Positions 34,466-48,866 of a stretch of DNA of 64,000 bases are shown piece after piece. The notes under the pieces were generated by a model that saw only the letters and a list, made by a program, of their open reading frames with translations, did no database searches and had not been told where the DNA came from. This DNA comes from Scortum barcoo (lineage: Eukaryota; Chordata; Actinopteri; Centrarchiformes; Terapontidae). Location: contig CM041541.1 in the NCBI GenBank assembly GCA_023238725.1, forward strand, positions 6,172,884 to 6,236,883, in the 5' to 3' direction. Each line of letters begins with the position of its first letter. The first letter of the stretch is position 1. The position numbers were made by a program, and so were the translations under genes.

Positions 34466-36791
34466 GACGTTTTAAACAATAGTTTACAATAGTGGCGGGT
34501 CATCGGGGTTTCTGTGCAAGTGTGCAAAGTCTCATTTGATAGGAGCTTAAAAATACACAAAACTAAGTTGAGTTTGAGAAAATAAACGTCCTTTTATTTA
34601 TTATGATTATTAATAGTTTAACACTCAAAGAACCCACATCCGCCGTCGCTTTTTGATTCTTGATTTTTCATCACATTTTGCCCATTTCCATGACTCATAA
34701 TTTAAAAAATGTGTTTGCAGATCTGATATTATCTTGCTGATATCAGTTCAAAGTTGTGTAGTATGACTTTTGTCATATGACAACCGAAACACTGTTTGAT
34801 TCTAGCTCCCGTTCAAAGCACGATCGGGGGGCCGTCTTTGTTCCGGCGTGTTCCTCTGTCACTCGACAATCTCAGCGTTTCAGCACAAAAGCCGATTTTG
34901 TCCCATAACCACCTGGAGACCTGGTGCAGGTGAATGGCAGCACCTGTTCAGTAGAAACCCTCTTGTCGCAGACGTCAGCCTGTGTCAGTATTTTCCCCCA
35001 TTAGCAAGCTAAATAGAAACACACATTCTCACACACACACACAGAGAGAGAGACAAGGCAGACAACTGGCCACGCGAAGTGATTTAAGGAAAGTATTATC
35101 AGAGTGTTATAGGTCATTGTCTAAATGAAGCGTGGTCGAGCAGCGGCAGACTCATTTCCACTGCCTGACCTTTTCTTGCTAGATGCTGGCAGGATGAGCG
35201 AGCTACATAGCTGACATTAATGACCTGCTCTGTCTCTTCTCTTTCTCTGTTTCACTCCATCTGTGACTGTCATTTTATCACTTCCTCTCCCTCGCTCGCT
35301 GCGCCTCCATCCCGTTGTTCGGCAAATTCTTGTGTGAACTTGGAAAATAAATTGTGAGGTTTCTCTCAAAGAAGCGGGCCCTCCGCGTAGTCGCCCGCTA
35401 TTACACAATGTTACAGGGACGGTTTCGAAATAAACTTATAGATTTTTAGTGAGACTGATATCAGTCCTTTAAAGGCCCTGTCATGTTTACTTTGATATGC
35501 AAATTCACGCTGTTGACCAATAGCAAAATTCAAGCAACCGCAAAGCATGCATCTCCAAAATGAAAACTTTTATTTTAAGCAAACCCCATTTAAATTTAAT
35601 GGGGTTTACATAAGTTCCATTAAGAGCTAACAGAAGAGAAGCAGTTAATCCTTAATTTTAACAGAAAATTTGATGATTTGTGGTTTTCTGTGGACAGTTA
35701 TGCAGTTCATCAGTGAGCCCTGTGAATAGTTACTGCATCACCAACCTTCCAGCACCCCATATTTCACAACAACTTGTGCACGACCACGTGGACGTTTCTA
35801 GTGTTTATGTCCAAGATAGGCTAACCACGTCCTGTCTCCAGCTTGAACCTATGTACAGACTGATTTCAGTCTTCAGGTTGCACTCTCACTTTTATACACA
35901 CTGCACACTTCTTTGCACACTGTCCCTTTAACCAGTTAGAATTTTAAAAAAGATTAGAAGTTAGATTAGAATTTTATACATTGCGATATTTACTTTTTAA
36001 CAAGTCATGTCGCTTGAGTTCAGCACCAGTGTGTTGGACCAGTCGACAAACTTAGAAGGGGAGTTTTAGATTACGAAATGACTCAAAAATGAAATGTGAT
36101 CCTGAAAATGAACGACTAATTTTTCCACCTAAATATTACTCAGAAACTAACAATCAACAACCTAGCATGGGGTGGTTTCGAGAGGCTTCCTGTCTTTTAT
36201 TCCATTCTCATGTCTGTTTGCCATTGACAGTGTGCCAAATTCAAAATGGATGTTAAACTCCTCAGCTAAAGATTGAAGATATCAGTCAGTAAAAGCGCTT
36301 GTACATTTTGAAGCTATATTCATCTGCACTGTAAAAAAAAAATTAGTCTCTTCATTCAAAACGATCTGCTTGTGCTGTTTTTGGAAACAGGAGAGCAGTC
36401 GTGATTAAGACATGCATGTGTAGGCTGGTTGTTGTATCACCTGCTGATCGAAAACCCTAAATTGACTTTCATTCCTATGTATGTGAAAATGTCAAAGATA
36501 ATTACTTAAACATTTTTACTTCAGTTTCTATAATCACAAGTTTGAAAGCAATAAAGTTAAATATGTATACATACTGTATACACATTTGAATGATCTCCTA
36601 CAAATGTCGTATCTGCTCAATATTGTGCTCCGCGCAATAAATCTCAAAAGCTGCCGGAGTTTAATGTCTCTGCTAGTCTTTGCATCACCAGAGGAGTAAG
36701 CAGGGGTACCAATAAAGCAGTGAGAGCCAATAACGAGCCAATAATAAATACTCTGCGAGATATTAGTCAGCCTCTCCCTCTCTCCCCGCAG

Positions 36792-36946
36792 ACCCAAGAG
36801 CTGCGGCGTGTCTGTCTTCTGCTGCCGATGCTAATGACGATGATGAGGGCAATGATGGAGATGACGCCAGCGCCGCCCATCCCGTCTACCCGGGCCTGCA
36901 GTTCTGCGCCAGCCAATACACAGACCGAATATATCTTTACTCCAAG
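36792..36946 (+). CDS. zranb3: zranb3 exon: start of HARP-like substrate-recognition region
   Basis: Two bases complete the Asp codon split with 28414, then 51 codons (residues 666-716) end in phase 0 at AAG|GTACCG. The first half is an acidic linker with DANDDDEGNDGDD. The second half, VYPGLQFCASQYTDRIYLYSK, is the conserved beginning of the region that in human ZRANB3 is called the substrate-recognition domain and resembles the HARP domain of SMARCAL1. It is known to bind forked DNA and to be needed for ATPase and nuclease action. The agreement of FCAS..TDRI with known ZRANB3 supports the exon strongly. Confidence 0.95.
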
Positions 36947-39900
36947 GTACCGCAGTGCTTGATTGTGCATATTGGATCACGGTTAGACTAGGCTCATGAG
37001 GGGACCAGAGGTGTTTTACTAATCATTTTTCTGGCTTCTCTTTCTTCTCAAGGTTGCAGTAGCAGGGAATGTTGTAATGCCTTTTTTCCTTAAAATGTGT
37101 GACTCAAGAAAAGTGCCTATAGATCAAGACAGAAATAAGGCTTTTTAAGGAAAAACAATATTTGTATTATTCTAGCAGATAAACATTACTATTTATATTG
37201 AATCCAACTGTAACGGCGGTCCTATAGTGCCAAAGAATTACCCTACCTGCACAAATTTGCTAATTTCTGAATGGAGTACAGGTCGGTCAGGGCCATGCGA
37301 ACATTTTAGCTGCATCCAAAATAACGTCATCTAAATTCTGTATAAATATGAAGCAGTATCATAGTGCGAAAAAATGTCTCCCGTCCTTTACGTAGAAATC
37401 ATACTGCAAGTGTTGCAGTCTACGGAGAAAGTCAGGGGAGGTCTTATTTTTTTAAGTTATGTTATAATCTATTCGCACATTGGCAACACAAAACAATTGA
37501 ACATGCTTAATCGATTTAAGTTGTTACATACGGCACCTTTTAAACAGGCGTGTTCTGTCATTTTTCAGCCTTTTGACCCAAACAGTGCAGACATTTTGAC
37601 ATGTCACAGTAGTAAAAGGTCAGGCGTAAATTATAAAATGAATAGAACCTGAATCCATTTAAGGGCTTAAGCTTCAGGGTCCAGGTGTTCTGTATTGGTA
37701 GTCCCATAAGATGAAGTTTTTCATTTGTGTTTTCTGTGTTTGTTTTTAACGTTTTAATAAAATGAGTAAATGAGTAAAATTGAGACAATAAGTGTAAGAT
37801 AAAAAACTAGCATGTAGGCATACCTGCAGTCGGGCCAAAAGAAAAGAAAATACCACGTGAAGGAAACAAAAATCTGTGTTGCCATGTTTTATGTTGTATG
37901 TTTTCATCTTTTTAAAGCCGTGCTATACAGTAATTTCATAGAGAAATGCATCCATCTCCCAGGTCCTAACCACCACTGTGGTCAGATTCATCTCCAAAAT
38001 TATCACAGATGTATCCTTCCATCCAGAGAAAGCTTGACGCATCAGTGTCATATTAATGCGTCTCTCGTCCACATAACACGTTTGAGTTGTTTACATTTCA
38101 ACAAGTTTGCCCTGCAGCTGTTTGAAGAAACTAAAGTGCAAACATATCAGCTGTGCAGCTTCAACTGTCAGGAAACAAGAGCTCTTCTTACTTTCTAAAT
38201 GAGAGTCAGAAGTGTCTGATGTAATCATTTTAATTTCCAAAGTCAAGGCACTAAGAAAAAGTAAAAGGGCATGTAGGGTATTGATGTTTTCTTCCTTACA
38301 AGCTTGTTCTTGTCATATTCAGCTGTGAACAGAGAACAAAACACAATTAATTCCTTTTCTCACTGAGATCGAGATCTCTTTATAAGAAAAAAACAATACA
38401 GTTAAAAAAAAACAGGAGACGTGCGGTTGATAAGTGTTTGCCAATTAGCAAAAAGGACAGATGTGAGAAAATAGCTACAGACAACATTAAGAAAGTCAGA
38501 GTTTAACAGTGAATGGTGATTGAAAGAGCTACAGATAGATCCCTCTACAAGTGGCATCGCGATGAAAACCAACTTTTACTGAACTAAGACTTGAAAAACA
38601 CGCTGCAGTGTGTCATTATAGGTTGAGCACAGTGTATAAATGTATTACTGTATAACCTTGATATTGATACTAACCTTGATTCCCTCCTTTCTATTACCAG
38701 AGGAATAAAAGCCTGTTTGAGTCATTTCCCTTTTTTCCCTTTTCTTCCTTCTATTCTCTGAGATTGATCGAGGCTGTGTTGTAAAAGGGGAAAGAAAAGC
38801 TCTTCAAATCCATTCATATTCTTTGGTTCAATACAAATTAAAGGTTTAGGAATTACCAAAGGATTACCAATACGATTTAACAAAGACCCGTCCGTCTTCT
38901 AGCCCTCCTCCAACTTTACCTCTTTCATCTACAGTCCTTCTGCATTCACCAGCACCCAGGAAGCACCTGCGTTAACGTTTTATTTCGTATATTTGGTGCA
39001 CGATCGTTTCTCTTTTATTTGTATACTTTTTAAAGGGCTACTCCGCCAATTTTACATGTCAAGCTCAGCTTACTTGTCATGGGAAGTACCACTGAGCCTG
39101 TGAAAATAGCTCTGTGATGTCTTTTGTTTGTCTGAGGGAGCTTTGTCACGTCTGAGAAAATAACCCTGATGATGTAATAGTGATGTCATCGGGGTTTCTT
39201 GGCTTATGCTTCGAGACTGCATGTTTTTAACCGAAGCATAAGGTGCGAAAATCAAATAAATATCCCCAAACGCACAAAGGATCACTTTAATGTTACGATT
39301 CTTGACATGTCTTGGCCTAACAGTGTAAAATAAATAGCTAAGAGTGCTGAAAATACAAATCTAGCCACTCATTTAGAATAGTAATGAACAACAAAAACAA
39401 CAATGGGTGCAGTGACAGAGCACCGCAGACCGCTGAGGGAGAGAGTGTAAGATCAGTCATAAATTTGTAGATTTCCCCATAACGAGCTCCAGTCAGTTCA
39501 TTTTGAAAGAGCTGACCAAGAGACGGCAACAAACAACCAATCATGTTTTATTTTAAACAGACTGCAGGTAGTCTCGTTGGGGGGGAGGCCTTTGTGTGAG
39601 GACTTCAGGGATTTCAACCAGATAATCAAGTAAAATGTTCCTTCACCTGCACCCTGCATGCCGAGATAAACTATAGTTTAACCCCGGTGTGACTCTGATT
39701 ACACTCCTGTGCATTCCTGGCACTCGCCTTGAGGGCCACTTGCCAAAAAGACCTCTGTATTGATCGGATTGTGATACTTAACACCCTTTTGTTTCATTCA
39801 TGAGGGATCAGATTCCTTACCCGCTAACGTAGATAAGAGACAAGAGGGGTTTTACATGGAGGAGACCAAGGCGCTGAACTGAATCACCAATGGAATATTA

Positions 39901-42900
39901 CCCTGACGGCAATAGACAAGTGTCATGTACGCGTGGCTGAGACGATAAGCCGCGGAGATAAATGTCCCCCGCTGTCGTTTAAATGATAAACTGTAGGAAT
40001 TTGGCTGGAAAGCTGTCACATCGGGATAATCCTGGACCAGGCGTAGAATTCACACAGGGGGCCGCTCAGTACACAATCAGAGGAAGATTTGTCACCGGGG
40101 TTTGAATCAGAAATATTGAGAGTATTAGGAGTTTTATGTCCATTTTCTAAACATCAAACAGTTGTTTATTCAAGGATTTGCTGCTCCTGCTCTCAGGTGG
40201 GTAGACGGTTTGTTTCGTGTCAACAGCGGGAGTGGCGGACGGGTGAGGTTTACCATATCAGGATCATTCAGGCGTGCATTATGTTGCGCTAAACTTATTT
40301 TGAAATCCTTTGCTGTGACTCCCCATACTGTGTGGTTGTCATTATGTTGTATGTGAAAAAAAACTATAATACTTGTAGATTATATACAGTGCTCTGTATT
40401 ATATCTGAAGATAACAGTATAAAGACTTATATATGTGCCTTAAACTGCACAAATTACAGCAGTAGGGGAAATGTTAAATATCCCAAGAGGGAAACTTGTG
40501 CAGTATCAGTTATTAGTATCTTGTCAGAGCAGTGGATTTTGAGGAGGCGGTGGAGAGTTTTGCACAGAAACTAGCGAGGAAGAGAGATACACAGTGTTTC
40601 TGTGTGTTTATGGCTGTTTAATGAATGTTTATCAGGCCCAGTGATCGATGCTGAGGTGATCAGTTTGTCTTGAGAGAGGGACTTGGTGACAGCTGACAGA
40701 AAAACGGATTGTTTTTCCACTTGTAGTATTTCAGAGAGAAGAAACACAAACAGGTGTGCTGAGACTTTTTTCCATGGTGTCATGTGGCCGATAAGTGAAA
40801 CAGATTCATTTCTGTTTGCTGTTTGGGATGAGTAAGGTTTTATCTTTAAATATGTTGCAGGTATCTAAGGATTTTTTTGCACAAGACATATGTCTAGCGT
40901 CTGCTATATCTTAGCATTATCACTGAGCATTGCTTTTGCTCATGTCTGCCATTTCTTTCATGTTTGCTAGCTTGAACTCGCAGACGACTGTGAATGTGAG
41001 GCAGCGAAAAAAAAGAAATGGAGTTGCCACATGCTGATTCTAATTATTCATTTTACTGATTTCTTGCAAGTTGCTTCCTTTCTAAATGCTGTCTTTCCGT
41101 AAGCTGCCATGACAGTGTGGCGGTGTTATGTTTTCCAACCTGCCTATCCAAGCCAAGTATAAGTTGGAAAAAAAACTAAATGACAAGAAATTCGTCAATG
41201 CCTAAAATAAGAGGTCCATTTTTTTAAAAACTGAAAATAATCAGTGTCATATTTTTCCAATTATTGTCATTTTAAAATGGTTTTGGACTGGAGCCCTATC
41301 TTGAATGTATATATCTGTTACTCTTGAGCTTATTAGTGGGGATGATAATGCATCTATATTCAGTCACATCTTGCAAGCCTCTGTTCCTGCTCCATGTTGT
41401 TACAGCTCAGTTCCCTAGACTCCCCATGATATTTATTTTACCATAATCCAAATAAACACATGGGCCTCTCTGCACTGAGGATACAGCACAGGAAAAAAAA
41501 AAACATCCTTGTGTTGATTTGTATCTCCAGATCCATGTGTCGGTCGCTGGCTGGTATTAACCTTTTAAACTCTCTCCTTTCTCCCGTGGCTCTGTCAGCT
41601 GGAAGCTTTTACCTAAATTCACCGGTCAGCCTCTTACCTGTTAAACGATCGCGATGTCTGGCGCAATCATTGTTGTTTGGGCGGAGTTAATACTGAGCGT
41701 AAGTGGCTTTTCGGGCTTCAAATTGGCAGTAGTTAGCGCTAATGAAGCAGTAATAACCGAGAACATGTTCTTTATTGTGGATGTTTTTTTTCGAAAGATT
41801 ATGCTGTTACTGCCGAGCCGCATCAGTATGATCACCCATAATCACAGCGAGGTGCAATCTTGTGGGTATATACAGTTTTTTCTACTTCACAGTCCTCATT
41901 ATTTTTGTGCCTAATGCATGCGTACTGTCACAAGAGAAGCATTATCTTCAAAGTAGTATTCATATATTAGAATAAAGGGGGAGAAAACAAGAGAGATCAC
42001 TAACGAGCTCCTTGGTTACCACAGGAATTACTATGGCAACCAATAAAGTGTGGTCAGATTATGGAACTTGAATGTAATTGGATTCAAGTTCTGCAAGTTA
42101 GTCATTAAAAATCTGATTGCTTGGCTGAAAATACCTGTAGTTCAATACAAGTGGAGCCACGGTACACAATAAAACTAATTGCATGAATAGTTATAAAACT
42201 GTTTTTGGCTCCCAATTAGAGCGACAGTTGCTCAAAAAGCTTCCCCTAGTTTCAGCCCTCATGTACCACAAACTGATTTATTTTAGTTTATTTTAAGTAC
42301 GATAACTTTTACTCTCCTTTTTTTCTCGTTTGTCTGTCAAGACGATCAAGGTTCCCATTTCACATGTAAAAATAGTACCGGTGTGGTATCATCTACTGCT
42401 ATCTCGTATGCACGTGTACCTGATATGTATTAGAAAACAACAAGCATGTCTGTGAGGCTGTAACACAGCTACATGGTAATGTTAGCATCTGTTAGTTAGT
42501 ATTATTTTTACCATGATCACCGTCTTAATTTAGAGTGTAAGCATACTAATATTTGCTAATGGCACTAAACACAAATTACAGATGGGGCTGATGGGACATA
42601 GTACATCATTAGTTGTGCAGATAACTGGTCATAAACCAAAGTTTTAAACAAATAAAAAAAATCATTGATGGTGCTCATTTATTTCACTGAAAAACATAAA
42701 ATGCCAATCTCATCTATCCAATAGTTGTGGAGATATTTCAATGTGTTAACTTTGTGTATTGCAGCTAGTATTCTAGCATGACTGAAATACATCCAAAATC
42801 TCTGAATGCATGCATTAATACAATAAAACATGCCTTTGATGTTATTATTTGATCTAACGCTTAAAATGTGAAAAAGACAATAATGTAAGTAATAAATATA

Positions 42901-45055
42901 CTTGAACTTATGTGCATGTATAATCATGTATAATCGTCTAATTGCGATGTCACATTCAACTGTCCGATTTGTGGAAATGGCTGTAAGATAAAGTCAGGAT
43001 GTGTCCTTTGTAATTTCTCATGGTATCCCCTTTAAAGGAAACAATTCTATTAGGCATCATCATATCCATTGACAAGAAATTAGATACCCAGAGTCAGTCA
43101 CAGACCAAGTGTAGGAACATAAAACACTCAACACATCTGTTCTGACTTTGCCCTGCTAGATCACAATAACATAGCATCAACTTCCACTATCTGAGAAAAT
43201 AGAATTTCCTTATGTTGGAGCTAATGAGAAAACAGAGACACCCACCTTCTCTGACACATAAAGGTAACATTTATTTGATGCCATCAGCGAGGTTTGTTTG
43301 CAATCATCCCTCCTCTTAGGTTTGCGTCCAAGTTATATAACTACAATATCACCCTGGCATTTATTTCCGAGAAACAATAACCCTGCCGCATCATCATTCA
43401 CTTAGAAGCGCAGCGAGCAAGTAAAATGTGCGTAGTTGTGTTTGTTTGCTTTGGTTACGCCGGTGATTCAGCGGCGAATCCCACGTCTCACCAACTGTTT
43501 GGGCAAGAAAACACGAGGAGCCAGTCAGGAACCTCCGAAGAACCATGGAGGGACTGTGTGTGTGGTGTAGTGCTGCAGCTACGCTCCGGAGCACCATTTA
43601 CTGCTTCAGAGAACCACCGAGTGTGTTTTATAGGTCTCCCTCTCTGCTTGTGACAGAGAGTAAGGGTATTTCAGCCGAAGATATTGTAGATGTAGAAATT
43701 TCCTTCGATCACATGAAGTAAACTTTTTTTTCTTTGCTTTTAACAATTAATCAAAAACTTTGTAGATTAATATTCTGTCAACAGCTAATTGTTCCAGTTC
43801 TTCTAAGTTTAAATAATTTCATTACTCTGTGCCATTCATAGTCCTACTGTGATAAGATATAATTCATGCAAATCAGAAAAATGTACTTTTCCTTACCTTT
43901 GTTGCAAGTAATTAATTTAATTAATTATATAAAAAATACCTTTCAAGTCAAAAGAATGAAATAGTTGCACACATTAATGTTTGATTTCATTGTTTTTTTT
44001 AAAGGTTTCATTTAAATTTACTGTTTGACAGTAGTGGACAGGAAGGAAATATCAAATCATTAACACAAAATCAATATTCATGTATAGCCATATGAAATAC
44101 GTTTCTTTGGTTAAGAAAAGATAATTATGATGTAGAGTATATGCCTTTGGAAGTCCTGGCTCACTGATTTATGAAAGGAGGAAACGAAAATCAAGTTATT
44201 TAGTTTATTTTCTCCACCAGGTTGTGTGACATCTGTGAGTTTTATTTGGAACTACTTTCTACTGAAAAAATAGACCCTATTCAAAGTTATGACAGCATCC
44301 TCCGTGGGCTTTCTACAGTAATGGTGACACTGTTTTTGGAAAAGAGATGTTTCCGGTGAATTTTAGAAATGTCATGTTTCAATGCTTTGAGTACCACAAG
44401 TGAAATTCCATTCAACTCCACTGTGCTGGAGAAATCTCAAAGCTTGAGCAAATAAAAAACAAAAGTATGTGCCTGCCAAGATACCACTAGAGTTAAGTGA
44501 AAAAAATTTTTGTAATCTGGGTGGTAACACTTCACTTTAACCCCACTTTGACATAAAAGATTTTTTATTTGAAAATTTTGAAAACTCATAACTCAAGGTC
44601 CACTAAATTTATTCCAGTGCCCTAGTTGTAGTCATTTGCGACTTAGAGAGCATTTATGAATAAATGTCATTGATAAAAATAGATGAAGCACTCACAATAA
44701 CAGTTTTGTTGGTTATATGTATTTAAATATGACAAGTACATATAATTAATAAATGTCATATTTAATATTCATGTGACTACAGAGATGTCATTTAATTAAC
44801 TGTTTAAATGCTAGATAATGCTAGATAAGGAGGTTAAATATATATTCAATTATCAAAAAGATTGTGACTTTGTATTTGAAGTGAAGGGGCGAACATGCTG
44901 CTACATTATGAGAGTCTTAATAACCAGACCACAAATTTTTATCATTAATATTAGCAGCTGTAGTAGGAGTGATGATGGTTTTAGTAGTAGTAACAGTAGT
45001 AACAAATCTCTTTGCTTCAGGCTGTCTACTTCCTCTCTGTCTCCTCATCTGTTAG
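36947..45055 (+). other. Intron (8.1 kb)
   Basis: It is AT-rich and has no recognisable exon. A probable interspersed repeat lies at 39030-39300. Otherwise only short homopolymer runs are seen. A GTAGTA-type triplet stretch (about 44957-45002) precedes the acceptor CATCTGTTAG. Confidence 0.8.
39030..39300. repeat. Probable teleost interspersed repeat
   Basis: Wording such as GGGCTACTCCGCCAATTTTA, AGTACCACTGAGCCTGTGAA and GTGATGTCATCGGGGTTTCT looks like a repeat common in perch-like fish genomes. No second copy was found in this window, no terminal repeats were confirmed, and its class is not known to me. Confidence 0.4.
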
Positions 45056-45160
45056 GACGGTACTCCGTTGAACTTGAGCTTCGTCCCCCTGGACATCAAA
45101 CTAACCAACTGGGACGACCTGCCCGAGGCCTTCAGCCGGCGCCAGGAAAATCGAATACAG
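45056..45160 (+). CDS. zranb3: zranb3 exon: substrate-recognition region, middle
   Basis: This exon has exactly 35 codons, phase 0-0, residues 717-751: DGTPLNLSFVPLDIKLTNWD followed by DLPEAFSRRQENRIQ. The FVPLDIKL...W.DLP pattern matches the human protein (FIPLDIKLDLWEDLP) closely. The acceptor is CATCTGTTAG and the donor CAG|GTCTGC. It continues the HARP-like region and is frame-neutral. Confidence 0.96.
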
Positions 45161-46339
45161 GTCTGCCCTTCCCATGCCAGCTGCTGTGTGTGTGTGTGTG
45201 TGCACGCGCATCTCCTGCATGTGCTTTGATATTCACGACTGTGTGTGTGCGCGTGGATGGGAGTGTTTACACGAGGGAGATGTACCTACTTAATGTGTCA
45301 TTACTGTAAAAACGCCTTAAAGGGGATTCCACTGAAGTTGACTTTAAGGGTTTTTATAAATGCGCCAATATTTCCCTCTTCTGATTGATTAGAAAGACAA
45401 GTGGAATTAAATCATATGACTTTACGCTCTCTCCGAGATGACAGAAACTTCTTATGCTCAAGAGTGCAGTTCAAAGTTTTTCATCAGTGAGCCCATAGGC
45501 TGCTTTAAGGATGACCTTAATTTTAGAGTAAGATAATTTAGTTTGATATCACAGTCAGAAGGGCTATCTCCCCAATTCCACTGACCCAGTGAAGATGAGG
45601 CACAAGGCTGGATGGGGGGTTATTAAACAGATATCAGACATGTGTGTGTTACTGCCATGTGAGACTAATGATACCACTGATCATGAGGAGGGAGAGCAGC
45701 AGCACGGCGTTGGGAGCCTGACAGATAGGGGGAGTGTGGCCGCCCACTTCCACCACTGCAGGGCCTGAAGGGTGGTGGGTGAGGAGGGGGACGGGGGCGA
45801 TGATGGAGAGAGGAAATAAGAGAGGGGGCGGTTTGGGGGTTTGGGCAGCCAAGGAGACCGGCAAAAGAGAAAGCGCCGTTTTATGAGGGTCGTTAAAGGA
45901 GACGGATCATCGCCTCAAACGACACCGCACGCCAACCAGCTAATATTAAATCCTGCAATCTGCCGTGGCAGTAACAGAGCCGCTGACAGACACCCCACCT
46001 GTCACGTTGTTTATGTTGGTTAGTAAAACGAAGGCGTGAGTTGCATCCATCCCTTGACCCATCATTTACGCCCTGTTACACTCCAATTGTCCATCAAAAT
46101 CAATACTAAGCAAGCAGTTTAATGTGGGCTTTCAGCACCGCTCAGACGTGGAGGCAGCGGTGTCTAAACTCACCTACGCTTGGCACAGCCAAAGAGAGGC
46201 TGTCCCTGCAAACATTTTTTAAAAGAATTTACGGGAAAGAATAGGAGTATATTGCATGAAAACAGAGCCTGTCAAGGGAATGAAACAGTCACATTGTGAT
46301 CATCTAACACCATGTATTATTCTTTAAATTTTTTTATTG

Positions 46340-46700
46340 TCAACAAATCTCATGAAAAGATGAAAAACCAACAATGCATGACTTGTCAGTTGCAGTGCCA
46401 AGACCGCTGCTAATTAATCTTTTAAAACATCTCACAAATGTGTAGTTTCATTTTTCAAAAAAAAGCTTGATTAATTCCTGAAACAGCTGGGCACTGTAAT
46501 TTTTAGCAAACATCACTTAGATAGGAGTATATAGTGCATTTGTTTGGGACTATTTTCAGCTGCGAATTAAAACACATTTGGTGTTCTAGTGAGTATTTCC
46601 AGCAGGCAGGTATGTGGGACTGAATCAAAATAAATTACGTTGTGTGTTCATGGTAATGAAGGAACATGTCACCCTGTGTTGGTTTTGATCTTCTTATGGA
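46340..46700 (-). repeat. Unnamed dispersed repeat, copy 4 (minus orientation)
   Basis: It shares TTTGGGACTATTTTCAGCTG, AATCAAAATAAA and TTCATGGTAATGAAGGAA with the copy at about 3680-3970. Read on minus, it follows the order of blocks in the plus copies at 1.1 and 12.1 kb. Confidence 0.6.
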
Positions 46701-48480
46701 AGGCCAGTGAGCCCAAAACAAGATATCATCAGCCTTGTACTTTAAAAAATAAAAGCATGATAAACACACAACTCTTTACAGCTTCACAGTGATAAATCAA
46801 GGCTCTTCCAGTTTTCACCCACACAATATCTGATACTCACATATTAACCCATCTGACCTGTGGTGAAGCTAGAAGCTGGAAACACTGTCCCAATCTCCTC
46901 CTCAGTCACGACTTTTGACCTCTGATTCGACCTTTCGACTTTTGCCAACCTTTGACGACCTTATGAAACTGTTACCGTCTCAGGGTATTTCTAAAGCTTG
47001 TCCAGAGTCTTCATCTGTACCCATGTCAGTGAGAGTTTCCAGACAATCCAGCACATGTAGAGCAGGGTTCCCTTGATCAGCCATGACATGACATCCATCA
47101 TGACTGCAGTTCTTTGACCCCTGATCTTCTTCTGGGATAAATACAAACCTTGAATCACTTCCAAGTGCTTCCAGAAGAATATCAGCCCATAACAAACAAA
47201 CAGCTGGGCCATAATTTAGTATCATCCTTTATCGACTTCCAGTAAAGTTTTTTTTTTTTTTTTAAAAAAGGGTTTCTCTATTGGATTTGTGAAATTCAGT
47301 CTCAAAAATTCAAAATTCAGAATATTGAATATCTGGGCCATCAAGGATAATCAATCAACCCTGAATGGAATCAGTTCTCAGTCAAATGATCCAAGAAAGA
47401 GAAGTTCAGATGAGCAATCCAGCAATAAGAATCTATGTTTGAAATAGTGTATTATTATTATTATATAAATAACATGTGAACATTACTATAAATCCATCTG
47501 ACTTTTTAGATTAAGATATTTTAGTGCTGTAAAATCAGTGGTTAAGTTAACATTTTTGTGTATTCCAGCATTTCTCTGTTCCCATAGAAAGGGTGCAAGA
47601 AGCAAAGGGGAAGAGGAAAGGGGGGAATTAAAAGCAACATGTTGACAAAGAAAGGCCAGAATTTAAATGTGAATGCTGCAATTACAAACACAGCATGCTT
47701 CTTCGCCACTGGGTCAACAGGATGCTCCGTAGTTACTCCTCTTGAATGTGGTTACAGCCGAGAACCTGGTCTCTTCGTATTTTGGCTACACTTTGTACAT
47801 TTGGTGCCACAAGTTTTTACTTTAAATATTTTGAGGTAAAGATATTGAAAAAATGTAAGGTATTTTATTAATTTTTTACTGATCTGTTTTGTTTGCACTC
47901 TTGTACTCAGTTTGATTATTTTATGAGATTTTGCACAGATTTTCAGTGCGGCATCATTTATCGATAGCAGAATATATGTGTATTCATATTGTTTAATGAT
48001 TTCAACCGCATCTCAAACCCCTCATATCTGAGATCCTCAGGTCAAGCCACTCCTGATCATCCTGCTGCGCGGTCTTTCATTTTTATTTCTGCCGTGTTGC
48101 ACCAGATTTTGATCTGCTGATTGATCTGTTTAGCATTTGCTTTTAATGAGTAGCGAGTAATATTTCTGACAGAATGTGCCACAATTCAACTGCTAGTACT
48201 CTGACAAAGCAAACCTGTCTGTGAAAACTCTCTGTGTAATGCATATTGAGTTTAACCCTCACACAAATAATCTTTTTTCTGAGAGTTGTTATCATCCATG
48301 AGGGGGAAAAACACTCCTCCAGTGTAATATACGTAAGTAAATTGCCCATTAGGCTTTGGTGCTTGGTGTGCTATTTGTTATTTTGCCAGTGGATTTTCTT
48401 TGAATCCTTGACTTGGCTGAAAGTATATACAGCTCTTGGTTTGATGGGTTTTATTCAGCTATCTGTCTCCTTGTGTGTAG

Positions 48481-48483
<3 letters not shown>

Positions 48484-48518
<35 letters not shown>
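48484..48518. repeat. (TG)n microsatellite
   Basis: A TG run of about 35 bases lies about 205 bases before the next acceptor. Confidence 0.9.
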
Positions 48519-48520
<2 letters not shown>

Positions 48521-48723
48521 CGCAGGCATCGGATTGTTTGTTTTCGGCTCAAGTGTGTTTTCAAAAATTGAAAAACTAAAAATTGTTTTGCTCTTAAAGA
48601 GGCTCCAATATCCAAACTATCAATTTGTGCTGAAGATGAAGGGTCCAGCGGTTTCGTTTTTTACCTTGAAATTGAATATGGAGTGAGGTCTCATGTCTCC
48701 TCCCCACCACCCCCACCCTGCAG

Positions 48724-48866
48724 GTGCTGAGGTTCGTTCAGGAGTGGAGCAGCCTGGCAGCCATGAAGCAGAAACTGCTCCGACGCAGCGGCCTCCTCTT
48801 CCACAGTCCTACTTTAGGCTTGCAGCAGCTGGCCGCCGCCCAGCGCCCTCACTCCAGCACCAAGAG
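48724..48866 (+). CDS. zranb3: zranb3 exon: end of substrate-recognition region
   Basis: This exon has 47 codons plus two bases, residues 752-798, and the split Arg is completed at 55178. It begins with GTG (Val) directly after ACCCTGCAG. The product VLRFVQEWSSLAAMKQKLLR and RSGLLFHSPTLGLQQL fits the ZRANB3 helical segment LRFVREWSSLTAMKQ...SGQLFCSP. The donor is AAGAG|GTCAGA. The part after LQQL is Ala/Gln-rich and variable. Confidence 0.95.

Larger units (their letters stand above)
45161..48723 (+). other. Intron (3.6 kb)
   Basis: It holds TG runs just after the donor (45185-45202) and at 48484-48518, and a minus-oriented dispersed repeat copy (46340-46700). A minus-strand open frame of unknown meaning lies at 46980-47225, and an 18-base T run begins at 47247. 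No exon is recognised. The acceptor is ACCCTGCAG. Confidence 0.8.

Noticed and set aside
44818..45309. A longer exon reading (163 codons) through the exon at 45056
   Set aside because: It uses a different frame from the conserved FVPLDIKL product and runs into the TG array; the true exon is bounded by splice sites at 45056 and 45160.
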